Source: an uncultured Oscillospiraceae bacterium (GTDB lineage: Bacteria; Bacillota; Clostridia; Oscillospirales; Acutalibacteraceae). From it: a stretch of 64,000 nucleotides of DNA. Below are positions 15,799 through 24,777 of this stretch, one piece after another. The number at the start of each line of letters is the position of its first letter. The first letter of the stretch is position 1. The notes beneath the pieces were generated by a model that searched no databases, was not told where the DNA came from, and saw nothing but the letters and a program-made list of their open reading frames with translations. Made by a program: the position numbers and the translations under genes. The stretch is from NCBI GenBank assembly GCA_905192745.1, contig CAJJLZ010000002.1, positions 62,001 through 126,000 of the forward strand. Reading direction: 5' to 3'.

Positions 15799-16506
15799 TC
15801 ATTGTTCCCGTTTCTGTACAAATTCCACGAGTTGGGTTAAATTATGGATCGTCCAGCGATCATCGGCAGCGGCTGTAGTGGTCTCCCCGCAGGAACGATC
15901 GATCAAAAAAGAGGTGAATCCCTGTTCTCTCGCCCCATCTGCTTCAATACGGCAATCGTCGATGTACAGGCTTTCCCGGGCCGTTACCCCCTGAAAATTC
16001 AAGGCCGCGTTGAAAATCACCGGGCTGGGTTTTCCTGCGCCAACCAGCGAGCTTGCTGTGAACGATGTAAAATACTTCGCGATCCCCAGCTGCTGTAGGG
16101 TGTATTCGAGGGAAGGCGAGGAATCGCTGATAACGCCCAGCTTATAACCACCCGCATGAAAATACTCCAACACGTCGATCACTTCAGGAAAAAGAAGCCG
16201 GTCGTTATTGCACCACAGCGCGGAGAACAGCGTTTCCGCACGCTTCTCCAAATTTTCCGTTACGCCTTCCTCGCGAAGCATCCAACGGTAATAACGCCGG
16301 AAGAAGGACCGCTCGTCCTCCAGATTTTTATACCAGGGGCTCCTGCCCTCGGAAGCAAGCAGGAACAGCTTCATCATCTTTTCATAAGAAAAAACAAAGG
16401 GCTTCCCGCTCCATGATGAAATCGTCTCATCACGGTAGCTTTCTTTTTTCGGATTGTTGTATGTCAGGGTACCGTCCCGGTCAAAAAATATGGCCTTGTA
16501 TTTCAT
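15799..16506 (-). CDS. HAD-superfamily hydrolase
   Basis: The 235-residue protein has all HAD phosphatase motifs: FDRDGTL (nucleophile Asp near residue 8), SDSS (motif II), the lysine in GAGKPSP (motif III), and the YIDD acid pair (motif IV). A helical cap lies between motifs I and II, giving subfamily IA. Such proteins dephosphorylate small sugar or nucleotide phosphates; the substrate is unknown. It lies first in the minus-strand run leading to zapA. The ATG at 16506 immediately precedes KYKAIFFDRDG and follows AGGAGAGG. Confidence 0.88.
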   Translation of the reverse strand: MKYKAIFFDRDGTLTYNNPKKESYRDETISSWSGKPFVFSYEKMMKLFLLASEGRSPWYKNLEDERSFFRRYYRWMLREEGVTENLEKRAETLFSALWCNNDRLLFPEVIDVLEYFHAGGYKLGVISDSSPSLEYTLQQLGIAKYFTSFTASSLVGAGKPSPVIFNAALNFQGVTARESLYIDDCRIEADGAREQGFTSFLIDRSCGETTTAAADDRWTIHNLTQLVEFVQKREQ

Positions 16507-16583
16507 TTTTTGCCGCCTCTCCTGTTTTATCAATACGAAAGAGGGGGGATGGATTGACGATTCGGGGTTGTCTCCTGAAAATT

Positions 16584-16612
16584 ATTATATCTTACCTCTT
16601 TCTAAAAATCTA
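16584..16612 (-). promoter_or_regulatory. Possible promoter of the HAD gene and following genes
   Basis: A perfect TATAAT -10 box (16584-16589) with a poor TAGATT -35 box 17 bases upstream. It lies about 80 bases before the HAD start codon. Confidence 0.42.
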
Positions 16613-16657
16613 CCCCTAAACCGCAAACCGGGTTTGTTCGGGAGGAAAAAGGCGGAT

Positions 16658-19600
16658 TTACAGCCCGGCCTCCCCCGGCGCGGCCGGCAGAACCGTCACG
16701 CTGCTGCCGCGGGGCGTTTTGCGTACGAGGATTTGCCGGTCGATCCGCTCCTTCAGCTCCTGCACATGGGAGATAATGCCGACCAGCCGGTCGGTTCCGG
16801 CGAGGGAAAGCAGGGTTTTCACGGCGGCGTCCAGACTTTCCGCATCCAGAGAACCGAAACCCTCGTCCACGAACAGGGTATCCACCGTCACCCCCCCAGC
16901 CCGCCGCTGGATTACATCGGACAGCCCCAGCGCGAGGGAGAGGGAGGCCTTGAAGCTCTCCCCGCCGGAGAGGGTCTTGACGTGCCGCGCTTTGCCGGTG
17001 TAATGGTCGAACACCCCGAGTTCCAGTCCCCGGTCGGTCAGGGTTTCCTGAAAATCGTTCCGCACCAGCTCGAACCGGCCGTGGGTCATCCCATGCAGTC
17101 GTTTGTTCGCTTCCCGCAGCACGCTGTCGAAATACGCGGCCTGCACATAGGTTTCCAGCTGGAGCTTCTTTTTCCCCTTCAGGGTTCCGTTCGCGGTGTC
17201 GGAGAGAGCGCGCAGGCTGAGCAGTTCCTTTTCCAGCCCGTCGCTTTCCGCCAGCTTTTCCGCGAGCTCTCCGGCGATCCGGCGGTTTCCGTCCAGCCGG
17301 GAGCGGAGGGCCGCCGTTTCCTCCCGCGTCGCGGCGGCGGTCCGCTCACAGATGGCGAGCGCCTCCCGGACTTCGGCGGGATCGGGCGCTTCCCCGGCGG
17401 TTTCGGCTTCCAGCCGACGAACCGCTTCCGCCCAGGAACGGCGTGCCTCGGTCAGCCGGTCCCGTTCCTCCCGCTTCGCCGCCGGATTTTGGCCGCCCAA
17501 AAGAGAGACGACCGCTTCTTCCCCGGCAAAGCCGAGAGCGGCGCAGTGCTCCTCAAAAGCCCCGGATAAACGGCGCGCGGTTTCCGCCCCTTCCGCGGCG
17601 GCCTTCGCGGCCCGTTCCCGCAGGCTTGCTCCTGTCTCCCATTGCCGGAGGGCCTGCTCCCGCCGGGCCCGCGCGGTTTCCTTTTCGGCGTTGCGCGCGT
17701 TTAGCCGGCTGTTCAGCGCATCCAGCCTTGCCCCGGCTTCGGCGAGGGAAAGGCTGCCTCCGGGCAGGGCTTCGGCCAGCGCCTTTTCCTCGGCCCGGGC
17801 GGCGGCAAGGGCGGCGGTCAGCCGCCCGGCTTCCTCCCGCAGTCCGTCCCGGGAGAACAGGGCGGCGTCCCGCTCTTCCCGCAGGGCGGCGAGCCGTTCG
17901 GTCAGGGTTCGGCGGCGTTCCGCCTTTTCCTGCGCCTCGTCCCGCGCGGCGCGGAGCGTTTCTTCTTCCTTCCGCGCGTCCCGGCTCGCGTCCCGCGCCG
18001 CGTTTTCGAGAGCGGCCGGTTCGCCGAAGGGCAGGGACAGCTCTTCGGATCGGCGGCCTAACTCCGCATAGAGGGCGTCCCGCTCGGCTCGGCGCTTTTC
18101 CAGCGTGTTTCCCGCCGCGTTGCAGCGGACGTTCTCCCTGTCCCGCGCGGCCTTGAGCGCTTCCAGCGCGGCTTCGGAGGGGGCGGCGTCCGGCAGGGGG
18201 GCGGGGGAGGGATGCGCCGTTCCGCCGCAGACGGGGCAAGGTTCGCCGGGGACGAGCCGGGCGGCGAGGAAACCGGCCTGTGCGTGAAAGAACCGGGCTT
18301 CCGCCTGATCGTAGTCCCGCTTGGCGTCGGCGTAGGCGTCGGCGGCGCGGGTAAAGTCCCCCTCCGCCGCTTCCAGCGCTTTCCCGGCCCGTTCACCGTC
18401 CCCGGCCAGCGCGGCGAGGGCCTCCAGCGCCATCCGCCGCCGGCCGAGCGCGTCCAGCCGACCGTTCAGCCGGTCGGCCTCCGCCTGTGCGCCTTCCAGC
18501 GCCCGGGCTTCCTCTTCCTCCTGCCGGAGGAGAGCCTCCAGTCCGGCGGCGGTGCGCTCCTGTTCAGACAGCCGACCGGCGGTTTCCGCCCATGCTTTTT
18601 CCAGCGTCTCCGCCTTCGCCGTCTGCTCGGAAAGCCGGTCAAACCGGGGAAGCTGACGGGCCAGATCGTCCCGCTCCTGCTCCAGCGCCAGCCGCTGCGG
18701 CTCGGCCTCCTGCACCATTTTCCACGCGGTCTCGGCGGCGTCCCGCTCCCTTTCGAGCGCTTTCAGCCGGAGGGCGAGCCCCGCGGATTCTTCTTCCGTT
18801 TCGTCCGCCTGCCGCCGGGCGTTCTGCAGGAGGGCGTGTTCCGCCGCCAGCTTCTGTGCCTTTTCCGACAGGGCGATCTCCTGCTCCAATGCGGTCAGCC
18901 GTTCGGCGGCCTGCTCCATATCCGCCGCCCGGGCGCGGAGGGCTTCCAGCTCCGTCCGCTTCCGGGCCGCCTCCCCGGCCGCCGCCAGCCGGAGGGTGAG
19001 CCGCTGCCGTTCCCCGTCCTGCGCCGTCAGCGCGTCGGCCAGCGCTTTCAGCCGCCCGGCGTCCTGCCGGTTCTGCTCCTCCAGCGCTTCCCGCACGGCG
19101 GGGACGCCGAACGCTCCGTCGCTTTCCAGCCGGTTCAGCGCGTCGGGAAGGGCGGAGACCGCCGCGCCCGGTTCGCCGTCCTCGGGGGAATCCCCTACGC
19201 GGATGCGGCGGCAGTTATCCAGCAGATGGGTGCGGGCGGCGGCCAGCTCCCCGCTCCGTTCCTTTGCCCGGGCGGCCAGCTCCTGCTGGATGCGGCGGTA
19301 TGTCCCGGTATCGAAGATCCGGCGGAAAATATCGGCCCGTTCGTCGCTTCCCGCCAGCAGCAGACGGAGGAATTCCCCCTGCGCGAGCATACCGATCTGC
19401 TTGAACTGCCGGTAATTCAGCCGGAGCAGCTCTTCCACGCAGCGGGTAACTTCCCCAACCTTGGCGGCCGTCCGCCCGTCCGGATAGATCAGCTCCGCCG
19501 ACGCGGGCTGCCGGGTGACGCCTTCCCCCCGCAGCTTGGGGCGGGAATATTCCGGGCTGCGCCGCACGGCGTACCGCTCTCCCCGATGCTCAAAGGTCAG

Positions 19601-19840
19601 GGAGACATAGGTTTCGGTCCCCGGGGAGGCAAAATCGCTCCGCAACCCTTCGCCGCCCCGGCTGCTGCCGCTGGTTTCGCCGAACAGGGCATAGGAAACA
19701 CCGTCGAAAATGGTGGTTTTCCCCGCGCCGGTGTCCCCGGTGATGAGGAAAAGGCCCCGGCCGCCCAGCTTGGTGAAATCCACCGTGCAAACCCCGGCGT
19801 AGGGACCGAACGCGCTCATGGTCAATACCAGCGGCTTCAT
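16658..19840 (-). CDS. sbcC: Exonuclease SbcCD, SMC-like ATPase subunit
   Basis: The 1060-residue protein is a Rad50-type ATPase. The Walker A motif GDTGAGKTT is near residue 35, long alanine/glutamate-rich coiled coils fill about 190-900, and a zinc hook CPVC lies at 535-538. The ABC signature LSGGESFKASLSLAL and Walker B TLFVDEGFGSLD are near the C terminus. With SbcD it cleaves DNA hairpins and blocked ends. It starts 37 bases after the sbcD stop. The coiled coils are extremely GC- and Ala-rich, which creates long spurious antisense ORFs. Confidence 0.96.
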   Translation of the reverse strand: MKPLVLTMSAFGPYAGVCTVDFTKLGGRGLFLITGDTGAGKTTIFDGVSYALFGETSGSSRGGEGLRSDFASPGTETYVSLTFEHRGERYAVRRSPEYSRPKLRGEGVTRQPASAELIYPDGRTAAKVGEVTRCVEELLRLNYRQFKQIGMLAQGEFLRLLLAGSDERADIFRRIFDTGTYRRIQQELAARAKERSGELAAARTHLLDNCRRIRVGDSPEDGEPGAAVSALPDALNRLESDGAFGVPAVREALEEQNRQDAGRLKALADALTAQDGERQRLTLRLAAAGEAARKRTELEALRARAADMEQAAERLTALEQEIALSEKAQKLAAEHALLQNARRQADETEEESAGLALRLKALERERDAAETAWKMVQEAEPQRLALEQERDDLARQLPRFDRLSEQTAKAETLEKAWAETAGRLSEQERTAAGLEALLRQEEEEARALEGAQAEADRLNGRLDALGRRRMALEALAALAGDGERAGKALEAAEGDFTRAADAYADAKRDYDQAEARFFHAQAGFLAARLVPGEPCPVCGGTAHPSPAPLPDAAPSEAALEALKAARDRENVRCNAAGNTLEKRRAERDALYAELGRRSEELSLPFGEPAALENAARDASRDARKEEETLRAARDEAQEKAERRRTLTERLAALREERDAALFSRDGLREEAGRLTAALAAARAEEKALAEALPGGSLSLAEAGARLDALNSRLNARNAEKETARARREQALRQWETGASLRERAAKAAAEGAETARRLSGAFEEHCAALGFAGEEAVVSLLGGQNPAAKREERDRLTEARRSWAEAVRRLEAETAGEAPDPAEVREALAICERTAAATREETAALRSRLDGNRRIAGELAEKLAESDGLEKELLSLRALSDTANGTLKGKKKLQLETYVQAAYFDSVLREANKRLHGMTHGRFELVRNDFQETLTDRGLELGVFDHYTGKARHVKTLSGGESFKASLSLALGLSDVIQRRAGGVTVDTLFVDEGFGSLDAESLDAAVKTLLSLAGTDRLVGIISHVQELKERIDRQILVRKTPRGSSVTVLPAAPGEAGL

Positions 19841-19876
19841 AGGTTGTCGTCCTTTCTTTACAGGTGAAAAAAGCGG

Positions 19877-20839
19877 TCAGGCGTCGGCTTCGCTCTCGCC
19901 GCGGACCGTGCGGATTACGTCATCCAGCAGGGCCTGCTGGTTATCCGAGAGAGGGACGCCGTTTACCTGAGCGAAGAATTCCCCAAACAGTTCCGCCTCC
20001 GATTTGTGGGCGAGAGGGTCGGCGGCGGCTTCGTCCCCTGCCGTGCGCTCAGGAGGCTGAAGCTCTGCCGCGACCTCGCCCTTCCGGCCCAGCGTTACCA
20101 GCGGCACGCTTTTGACATGGCGGGTTTCGGATAGGGAATATTTCAGGGGAGAGCCGGCGTACCGCACCGTATCCCGGCCGATCCGCTGGGCGCGGTGGAG
20201 GTGGCCGAGAGCGACATAATCAAACCCGTCGAAACAGGAAACGTCCACCCGGTCGCTTCCGCCGACCGAAACCGTATCGGATTCACAGAGCTCGGGGTCC
20301 CGCCCGCCCGCGCAGACAAACTGGTGGGCGATCAGCAGGCTGCGCTCCTCCGGCTGTTCGGGCAGACCGGCCAGCGCGGCCCGCACCGCCTCGTCGGTAT
20401 TGGCGGCGGCGCAGCCCAGCCGGGCGTTTACCACTGCCGGGCGGAGGAAGGGGAGAAGATACATATGCACCGGACCGTATTCGTCCTCCAGCGTGACGCG
20501 GCGCACCGCGCCGTCATATCGGCCGGCGATATGCACCCCCCGGCCGGCGAAGAGGCGGCTGCCGAAATCCAGCCGTTCGGGTGAATCGTGATTGCCCGAC
20601 ACCGCCAGCACGGCGATCCCTTGTCCGCTCAGATCGTTCAGAAATTCGTCCAGCAGTTCCACCGCCTCGGCGGGCGGGATGGAACGGTCGTAGACGTCGC
20701 CGGCGATCAGAACCGCGTCGACGCGGTTTTCCACCGCCAGCGCAGTGATTTGATGAAGAATATACCGCTGATCCTCCAGCAGGGGAGCCTCCAGCAGGCT
20801 TTTCCCCAGATGCAGATCAGCAAGATGAAGCAGGCGCAT
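19877..20839 (-). CDS. sbcD: Exonuclease SbcCD, nuclease subunit
   Basis: The 320-residue protein is the Mre11-type metallophosphoesterase. Motifs are LHLADLHLGKS (metal ligands), LIAGDVYDRSIPP, VSGNHDSPERL, LLIAHQFV and ALGHLHRAQRI. The C-terminal part is the capping and SbcC-binding region. AAGGAGG fixes the ATG at 20839, so the longer reading to 20881 is rejected. Together with sbcC it forms a two-gene operon reading away from the ylxM-ffh promoter. Confidence 0.96.
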   Translation of the reverse strand: MRLLHLADLHLGKSLLEAPLLEDQRYILHQITALAVENRVDAVLIAGDVYDRSIPPAEAVELLDEFLNDLSGQGIAVLAVSGNHDSPERLDFGSRLFAGRGVHIAGRYDGAVRRVTLEDEYGPVHMYLLPFLRPAVVNARLGCAAANTDEAVRAALAGLPEQPEERSLLIAHQFVCAGGRDPELCESDTVSVGGSDRVDVSCFDGFDYVALGHLHRAQRIGRDTVRYAGSPLKYSLSETRHVKSVPLVTLGRKGEVAAELQPPERTAGDEAAADPLAHKSEAELFGEFFAQVNGVPLSDNQQALLDDVIRTVRGESEADA

Positions 20840-20904
20840 GGCGACCTCCTTGGTCAAATCAAAACTTGGAAGGGCTGTCAAAACCGTCAGGCCCGGCCCT
20901 TGTC

Positions 20905-20933
20905 ATTATAGCGCACCTGCGCCGGGATTTCCA
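20905..20933 (-). promoter_or_regulatory. Promoter of sbcDC
   Basis: A TGGAAA -35 box (20928-20933) and a perfect TATAAT -10 box (20905-20910) are 17 bases apart on the minus strand, about 65 bases before the sbcD start. Confidence 0.6.
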
Positions 20934-20982
20934 CCGGCTATACCGGAAAAACGCTGAAGTTACGGGAAATCAACAAGGGGGC

Positions 20983-21011
20983 TTGACAAATGCCGACAAA
21001 TGCGGTATAAT
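20983..21011 (+). promoter_or_regulatory. Consensus sigma-A promoter of ylxM-ffh
   Basis: Perfect TTGACA (20983-20988) and perfect TATAAT (21006-21011) with 17-base spacing, the strongest promoter match in the window. It drives the signal-recognition operon. Confidence 0.9.
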
Positions 21012-21012
21012 C

Positions 21013-21037
21013 GCTGTAAAGAAAAAAACTTTACAGC
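21013..21037. promoter_or_regulatory. Dyad at the ylxM-ffh transcription start
   Basis: GCTGTAAAG (21013-21021) and CTTTACAGC (21029-21037) form a perfect inverted repeat around seven A. It begins one base after the -10 box, so the expected start site falls inside the left arm. That makes a repressor operator more likely than an RNA hairpin, though neither is shown. Confidence 0.55.
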
Positions 21038-21072
21038 AAAAGGCGGCGGCAGGCGCAGAAGAGGGTGGACGT

Positions 21073-21438
21073 ATGGCGAAAAATATGGAAATCTCGTTTC
21101 TGTTTGACTTTTACGGCGATATGCTGACCGATAAACAGCGGGATATGGTGGAACTGTATTACAACGACGATCTCTCCCTCTCCGAAATCGCCGAGAACGA
21201 GGGCATTACCCGTCAGGGCGTCCGGGATTCCATCAAACGGGCGGAAGCCCAGCTGCTGGAAATGGAGGACCGTCTCGGACTGGCCCGCCGTTTCCGCGAA
21301 ATGCGGGAAGGGTTTGAAGCCATCCGTCTCGCCGCCCGGGACATTCAGGAACTGAACGGCCGGTACGGCTATTCCCGGGAGATTGACGACCGGGTGAGGG
21401 CGATTCTCGACCTGTCTGAAAAGCTGAACGCCGTCTGA
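21073..21438 (+). CDS. ylxM: YlxM family DNA-binding protein, SRP operon regulator
   Basis: The 121-residue protein is a UPF0122/YlxM member with a sigma-70 region-4-like helix-turn-helix: LTDKQRDMVELYYNDDLSLSEIAE followed by GITRQGVRDSIKRAE (about 15-60). YlxM stimulates or regulates the signal recognition particle in Firmicutes and is typically encoded directly before ffh, as here (27-base gap). The ATG at 21073 has a GAGGGTGG site. The upstream in-frame codons precede the promoter and are not coding. Confidence 0.9.
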   Translation: MAKNMEISFLFDFYGDMLTDKQRDMVELYYNDDLSLSEIAENEGITRQGVRDSIKRAEAQLLEMEDRLGLARRFREMREGFEAIRLAARDIQELNGRYGYSREIDDRVRAILDLSEKLNAV

Positions 21439-21465
21439 TTCCATTACCGATAAAGGAGATTTACC

Positions 21466-22827
21466 GTGGCTTTTGAAGGTCTTTCCGACAAGCTCTCCGC
21501 CGCCTTTAAACGGCTGCGCTCCAAAGGAAAGCTGTCCGAGTCGGACGTCAAGGAGGCGATGCGCGAGGTGCGCCTCGCGCTGCTGGAAGCCGACGTAAAC
21601 TATAAAGTCGCCAAGGATTTTACCAAAACCGTCACCGAACGGGCTGTCGGTTCGCAGGTGATGGAAAGCCTCACCCCCGCGCAGATGGTCGTCAAGATCG
21701 TCAACGAGGAGCTGACCGCCCTGATGGGCGGGGAGGCCGCGCGGCTGGCCGCTGCCAATCATCCGCCCTGTGTTGTGATGATGTGCGGCCTGCAGGGCGC
21801 GGGTAAGACCACCCACTCCGGCAAGCTGGGCCGGATGCTGAAATCCCAGGGCCACCGTCCCTTACTGGTCGCCTGCGACGTCTACCGCCCCGCGGCGATC
21901 ACGCAGCTTCAGGTGGTGGGGGAAAAGGCGGGCGTTCCCGTATTTGAAATGGGGACGGCCAATCCCGTGGACATTGCGAAAAAGGCCATCGCCCACGCAA
22001 AGGACCACGGCAACGACTACGTTATCCTCGATACGGCCGGCCGGCTGCACATCGACGAGCAGCTGATGGACGAACTAAAAAATATCAAGGCTTCCGTTTC
22101 CCCTCAGGAGATTCTGCTGGTGGTGGACGCGATGACCGGTCAGGACGCGGTAAACGCGGCCTCCGCCTTCGACGAGGCGCTGGGGATCACCGGCGTGATG
22201 CTGACCAAGCTGGACGGCGATACCCGCGGCGGCGCGGCCCTTTCCATCCGGGCGGTGACCGGCAAGCCGATCAAGTTCGCCGGGATCGGCGAAAAGCTGG
22301 ATGAGCTGGAGGTTTTCCATCCCGAGCGGATGGCTTCCCGTATCCTTGGGATGGGAGACGTGCTCTCCCTGATCGAAAAGGCGGAGCAGCAGATCGACCG
22401 GAAGCAGGCCGAGGAGCTCGCCCGCAAGATGCAGGAGAACAAGTTCGACCTTAACGATATGCTGGACCAGTTCGCCCAGATCAAAAAGATGGGCAATATC
22501 AAAAGCATGCTGGGAATGCTTCCCGGGGTAGGCAAGCAGCTGCAGGACGTGGATATCGACGAGCGGCAGTTTGACCGGGTGGAAGCGATCATCCTTTCCA
22601 TGACCCCGGCGGAACGGGAAAAGCCCGACATCATCAACCCCTCCCGCAAGCGGCGGATCGCGGCGGGCTGCGGGATGAAGGTGGAGGATGTCAACCGTCT
22701 GCTCAAGCAGTACGACACCATGCGCCGGATGATGAAGCAGGTGCGGGGCATGGGCAAAGGCAAAAAAGGACTGCGGGGCATGGGCAAGATGCCTCCCATG
22801 CCGCCGATGGGCCGCCGCGGCTTCTGA
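21466..22827 (+). CDS. ffh: Signal recognition particle GTPase Ffh
   Basis: The 453-residue protein has the N domain (1-90), the G domain with GLQGAGKTT (P-loop, about 107), DVYRPAAI, DTAGR and TKLDGD motifs, and a methionine-rich M domain (about 300-445, ending GMGKMPPMPPMGRRGF). It binds signal sequences and 4.5S RNA and delivers nascent chains to FtsY. It is read with ylxM, rpsP and khpA, the standard Firmicutes arrangement. The start has a GGAG site seven bases before it. Confidence 0.97.
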   Translation: MAFEGLSDKLSAAFKRLRSKGKLSESDVKEAMREVRLALLEADVNYKVAKDFTKTVTERAVGSQVMESLTPAQMVVKIVNEELTALMGGEAARLAAANHPPCVVMMCGLQGAGKTTHSGKLGRMLKSQGHRPLLVACDVYRPAAITQLQVVGEKAGVPVFEMGTANPVDIAKKAIAHAKDHGNDYVILDTAGRLHIDEQLMDELKNIKASVSPQEILLVVDAMTGQDAVNAASAFDEALGITGVMLTKLDGDTRGGAALSIRAVTGKPIKFAGIGEKLDELEVFHPERMASRILGMGDVLSLIEKAEQQIDRKQAEELARKMQENKFDLNDMLDQFAQIKKMGNIKSMLGMLPGVGKQLQDVDIDERQFDRVEAIILSMTPAEREKPDIINPSRKRRIAAGCGMKVEDVNRLLKQYDTMRRMMKQVRGMGKGKKGLRGMGKMPPMPPMGRRGF

Positions 22828-22912
22828 GCCGCCCGGCAAAACACGGATTCTGCCATAAGGTTCCCCTTACTGGTTGAAGATATTTTTATTGAGAATTATT
22901 GGAGGTACAGAC

Positions 22913-23152
22913 ATGGCTGTAAAAATCAGACTGCGCCGGATGGGCGCGAAGAAGAGCCCGTTTTATCGCATTGTGGTGGCGGATTCCCGCTATCCCCGCG
23001 ATGGCCGTTTCATCGAGGAAATCGGCTACTACAATCCGCTGGCCGAGCCGGCGGAGATCAAGGTGGACGCAGAGAAGGCCCAGAAGTGGATCGCCAACGG
23101 CGCCCAGCCGACCGATACCGTGAAGGATCTGCTCAAGAGAGCGGGGATGTAA
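22913..23152 (+). CDS. rpsP: 30S ribosomal protein S16
   Basis: The 79-residue protein begins MAVKIRLRRMGAKKSPFYRI, the S16 signature, and contains DSRYPRDGRFIEEIGYYNP. It is a small ribosomal subunit assembly protein of normal length. A GGAGG site nine bases before the ATG at 22913 fixes the start; the reading further upstream is leader. It lies between ffh and khpA. Confidence 0.97.
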   Translation: MAVKIRLRRMGAKKSPFYRIVVADSRYPRDGRFIEEIGYYNPLAEPAEIKVDAEKAQKWIANGAQPTDTVKDLLKRAGM

Positions 23153-23242
23153 TCCGGCGCGGAAACAGAAACAGGGGACGAAGGGTCCCGGCGGGGTTGC
23201 TCCCGCCGAGGGTCCCTGCCAGCAAAGAAGGGGGTTAATGCC

Positions 23243-23476
23243 ATGAAAGAACTTTTGGTATCCATCGCAAAAGGCCTCGTTGAAGATCCCGACGCTGTCG
23301 TTGTGGAGCAGGACGAGCCTGCCGAAGACGGCACCATTGTGTTCCACCTGCATGTTGCACCCGACGATATGGGACGCGTCATCGGCAAACAGGGCCGCAT
23401 TGCCAAAGCAATCCGCACGGTCATGCGCGCCGCCGCGACCCGTCAGGAAACCCGCGTATCGGTGGAGATCGACTGA
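23243..23476 (+). CDS. khpA: KH-domain RNA-binding protein KhpA
   Basis: The 77-residue protein is a single KH domain with the GxxG loop in MGRVIGKQGRIAKAIRT (about 46-62). KhpA pairs with KhpB/Jag and binds RNAs controlling cell division and elongation genes in Firmicutes. It follows rpsP as in most relatives. Start ATG has an AAGGGGG site. The gene closes the operon and is followed by a bidirectional terminator. Confidence 0.95.
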   Translation: MKELLVSIAKGLVEDPDAVVVEQDEPAEDGTIVFHLHVAPDDMGRVIGKQGRIAKAIRTVMRAAATRQETRVSVEID

Positions 23477-23530
23477 TTGAAGCCGGGGCGTTTCCCTGTC
23501 GGAAATTCCCTCCCTGCGCAAATCATGCGC

Positions 23531-23566
23531 AAAAATCCCGGACGATCATTTCGTCCGGGATTTTTT
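23531..23566. terminator. Terminator after khpA
   Basis: AATCCCGGACGA pairs with TCGTCCGGGATT around TCATT. T and A runs flank both sides, so it can stop transcription from either direction. Confidence 0.9.
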
Positions 23567-23735
23567 GTCGTCTGCAAGTCGTCTGCAGACGGGATAAAAA
23601 TACTGTTTCTGCAAAAAAGCGCAGGAAAAGGTCTTTCCTTTTTCCCCAAAAGCCGATATACTGAAAACGCTGAAGACAACCGGTATGTCTCGTATCCCGA
23701 CGACGTACCGGTCGGATATGGGAAAGGATGATTCC

Positions 23736-24551
23736 ATGCATTACGAAACATTCGATATTTCCGTTGATTACGGCCGCGCCGGCGTGACCGGCACGGGCAA
23801 TCCCCGCCTGTACGCTTATCTGCGGGACCCTTCCCCCGAGATGGCGCCGCCGCCCCGTCCGGCGATTGTGATCTGCCCCGGCGGCGGGTACTACGGTACC
23901 TCCGACCGGGAAGCGGAGCCGATTGCCCTGCGCTTTCTGGCGATGGGGTTCCAGTGCTTTGTCCTGCGGTATACGACGGTCGGGCAATCCAGCTTTCCCG
24001 GATCCCTGCTGGAACTTGCCGCGTCGGTGGCGTTGGTGCGGGGCCGGGCGGCGGAATGGAATATTAATCCGAACCGGATCGTTGTCATGGGCTTTTCGGC
24101 CGGCGGACATCTGGCGGCCAGTCTGGGCGTATTCTGGAACAGGGAATTTGTGACCGCTCCCCTCGGGCTGAAAAGCGAGGATATCCGTCCGAACGGGATG
24201 ATTCTCGGCTATCCGGTCATCACATCGGGCGAACACGCTCATCGGGATTCCTTCATTAACCTGCTGGGAGACCGGTACGAGGAAAACCTTGCTCTGGTTT
24301 CGTTGGAAAATCAGGTGTCGGCGGACACCCCGCCGACCTTCCTCTGGCACACCTGGGAGGATACCTGCGTCCCGGTGGAAAATTCCCTTTTGTTCGCCGG
24401 AGCGCTTCGCCGGAGCGGCGTTCCGCTGGAGATGCACATCCTGCCGTGGGGCTGCCACGGACTGTCCCTCGCCACAGCGGAAACCAATATCGCGGTGGAT
24501 TCCTGCAAGAACTGGCCGGAATGGGCCGAACGCTGGATTCGGGAGCTGTAA
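23736..24551 (+). CDS. Alpha/beta hydrolase, acetyl-esterase-like
   Basis: The 271-residue protein resembles bacterial carbohydrate acetyl esterases of the BD-FAE/Axe type. The oxyanion motif is CPGGGYYGTSDRE (about 47-60), the nucleophile is Ser in GFSAGGH (about 126), an acid lies in the WHTWEDTCVP region, and the catalytic His is in WGCHGLS. No signal peptide is present, so it should be cytosolic, deacetylating imported sugars. The ATG at 23736 has AAAGGA eight bases upstream. The gene is isolated between terminators; the natural substrate is not evident. Confidence 0.85.
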   Translation: MHYETFDISVDYGRAGVTGTGNPRLYAYLRDPSPEMAPPPRPAIVICPGGGYYGTSDREAEPIALRFLAMGFQCFVLRYTTVGQSSFPGSLLELAASVALVRGRAAEWNINPNRIVVMGFSAGGHLAASLGVFWNREFVTAPLGLKSEDIRPNGMILGYPVITSGEHAHRDSFINLLGDRYEENLALVSLENQVSADTPPTFLWHTWEDTCVPVENSLLFAGALRRSGVPLEMHILPWGCHGLSLATAETNIAVDSCKNWPEWAERWIREL

Positions 24552-24585
24552 GTTTCTCTGGGTTCCATCGTTTATTGGAATGGAT

Positions 24586-24623
24586 TATACAAAAGGAGCC
24601 GCCCCGGCGGCTCCTTTTGTATA
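24586..24623. terminator. Palindromic bidirectional terminator
   Basis: An 18-base arm (24586-24603) is perfectly complementary to 24606-24623. The arms end in AAAAGG and CCTTTT, so T tracts follow on both strands. It separates the esterase gene from the convergent CmpB-like gene. Confidence 0.8.
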
Positions 24624-24777
24624 CCGAAGATATCAGATTTGTGGAAATATTTGTCGCCTGCCAAGACAGGACAACGAAAGCGGGCCTTTGCCCGCCGAGG
24701 GGAACAACGTGGGCAGACGGCGGACAGACCGCAGGGACAGACGGATTCTCATAGGATGACCGGACAATCCCCATCCC

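Noticed and set aside
18212..19867. Plus-strand open reading frame of 551 codons
   Set aside because: It is antisense to the sbcC coiled coil and made of low-complexity Arg/Pro/Gly/Gln sequence without a ribosome site.
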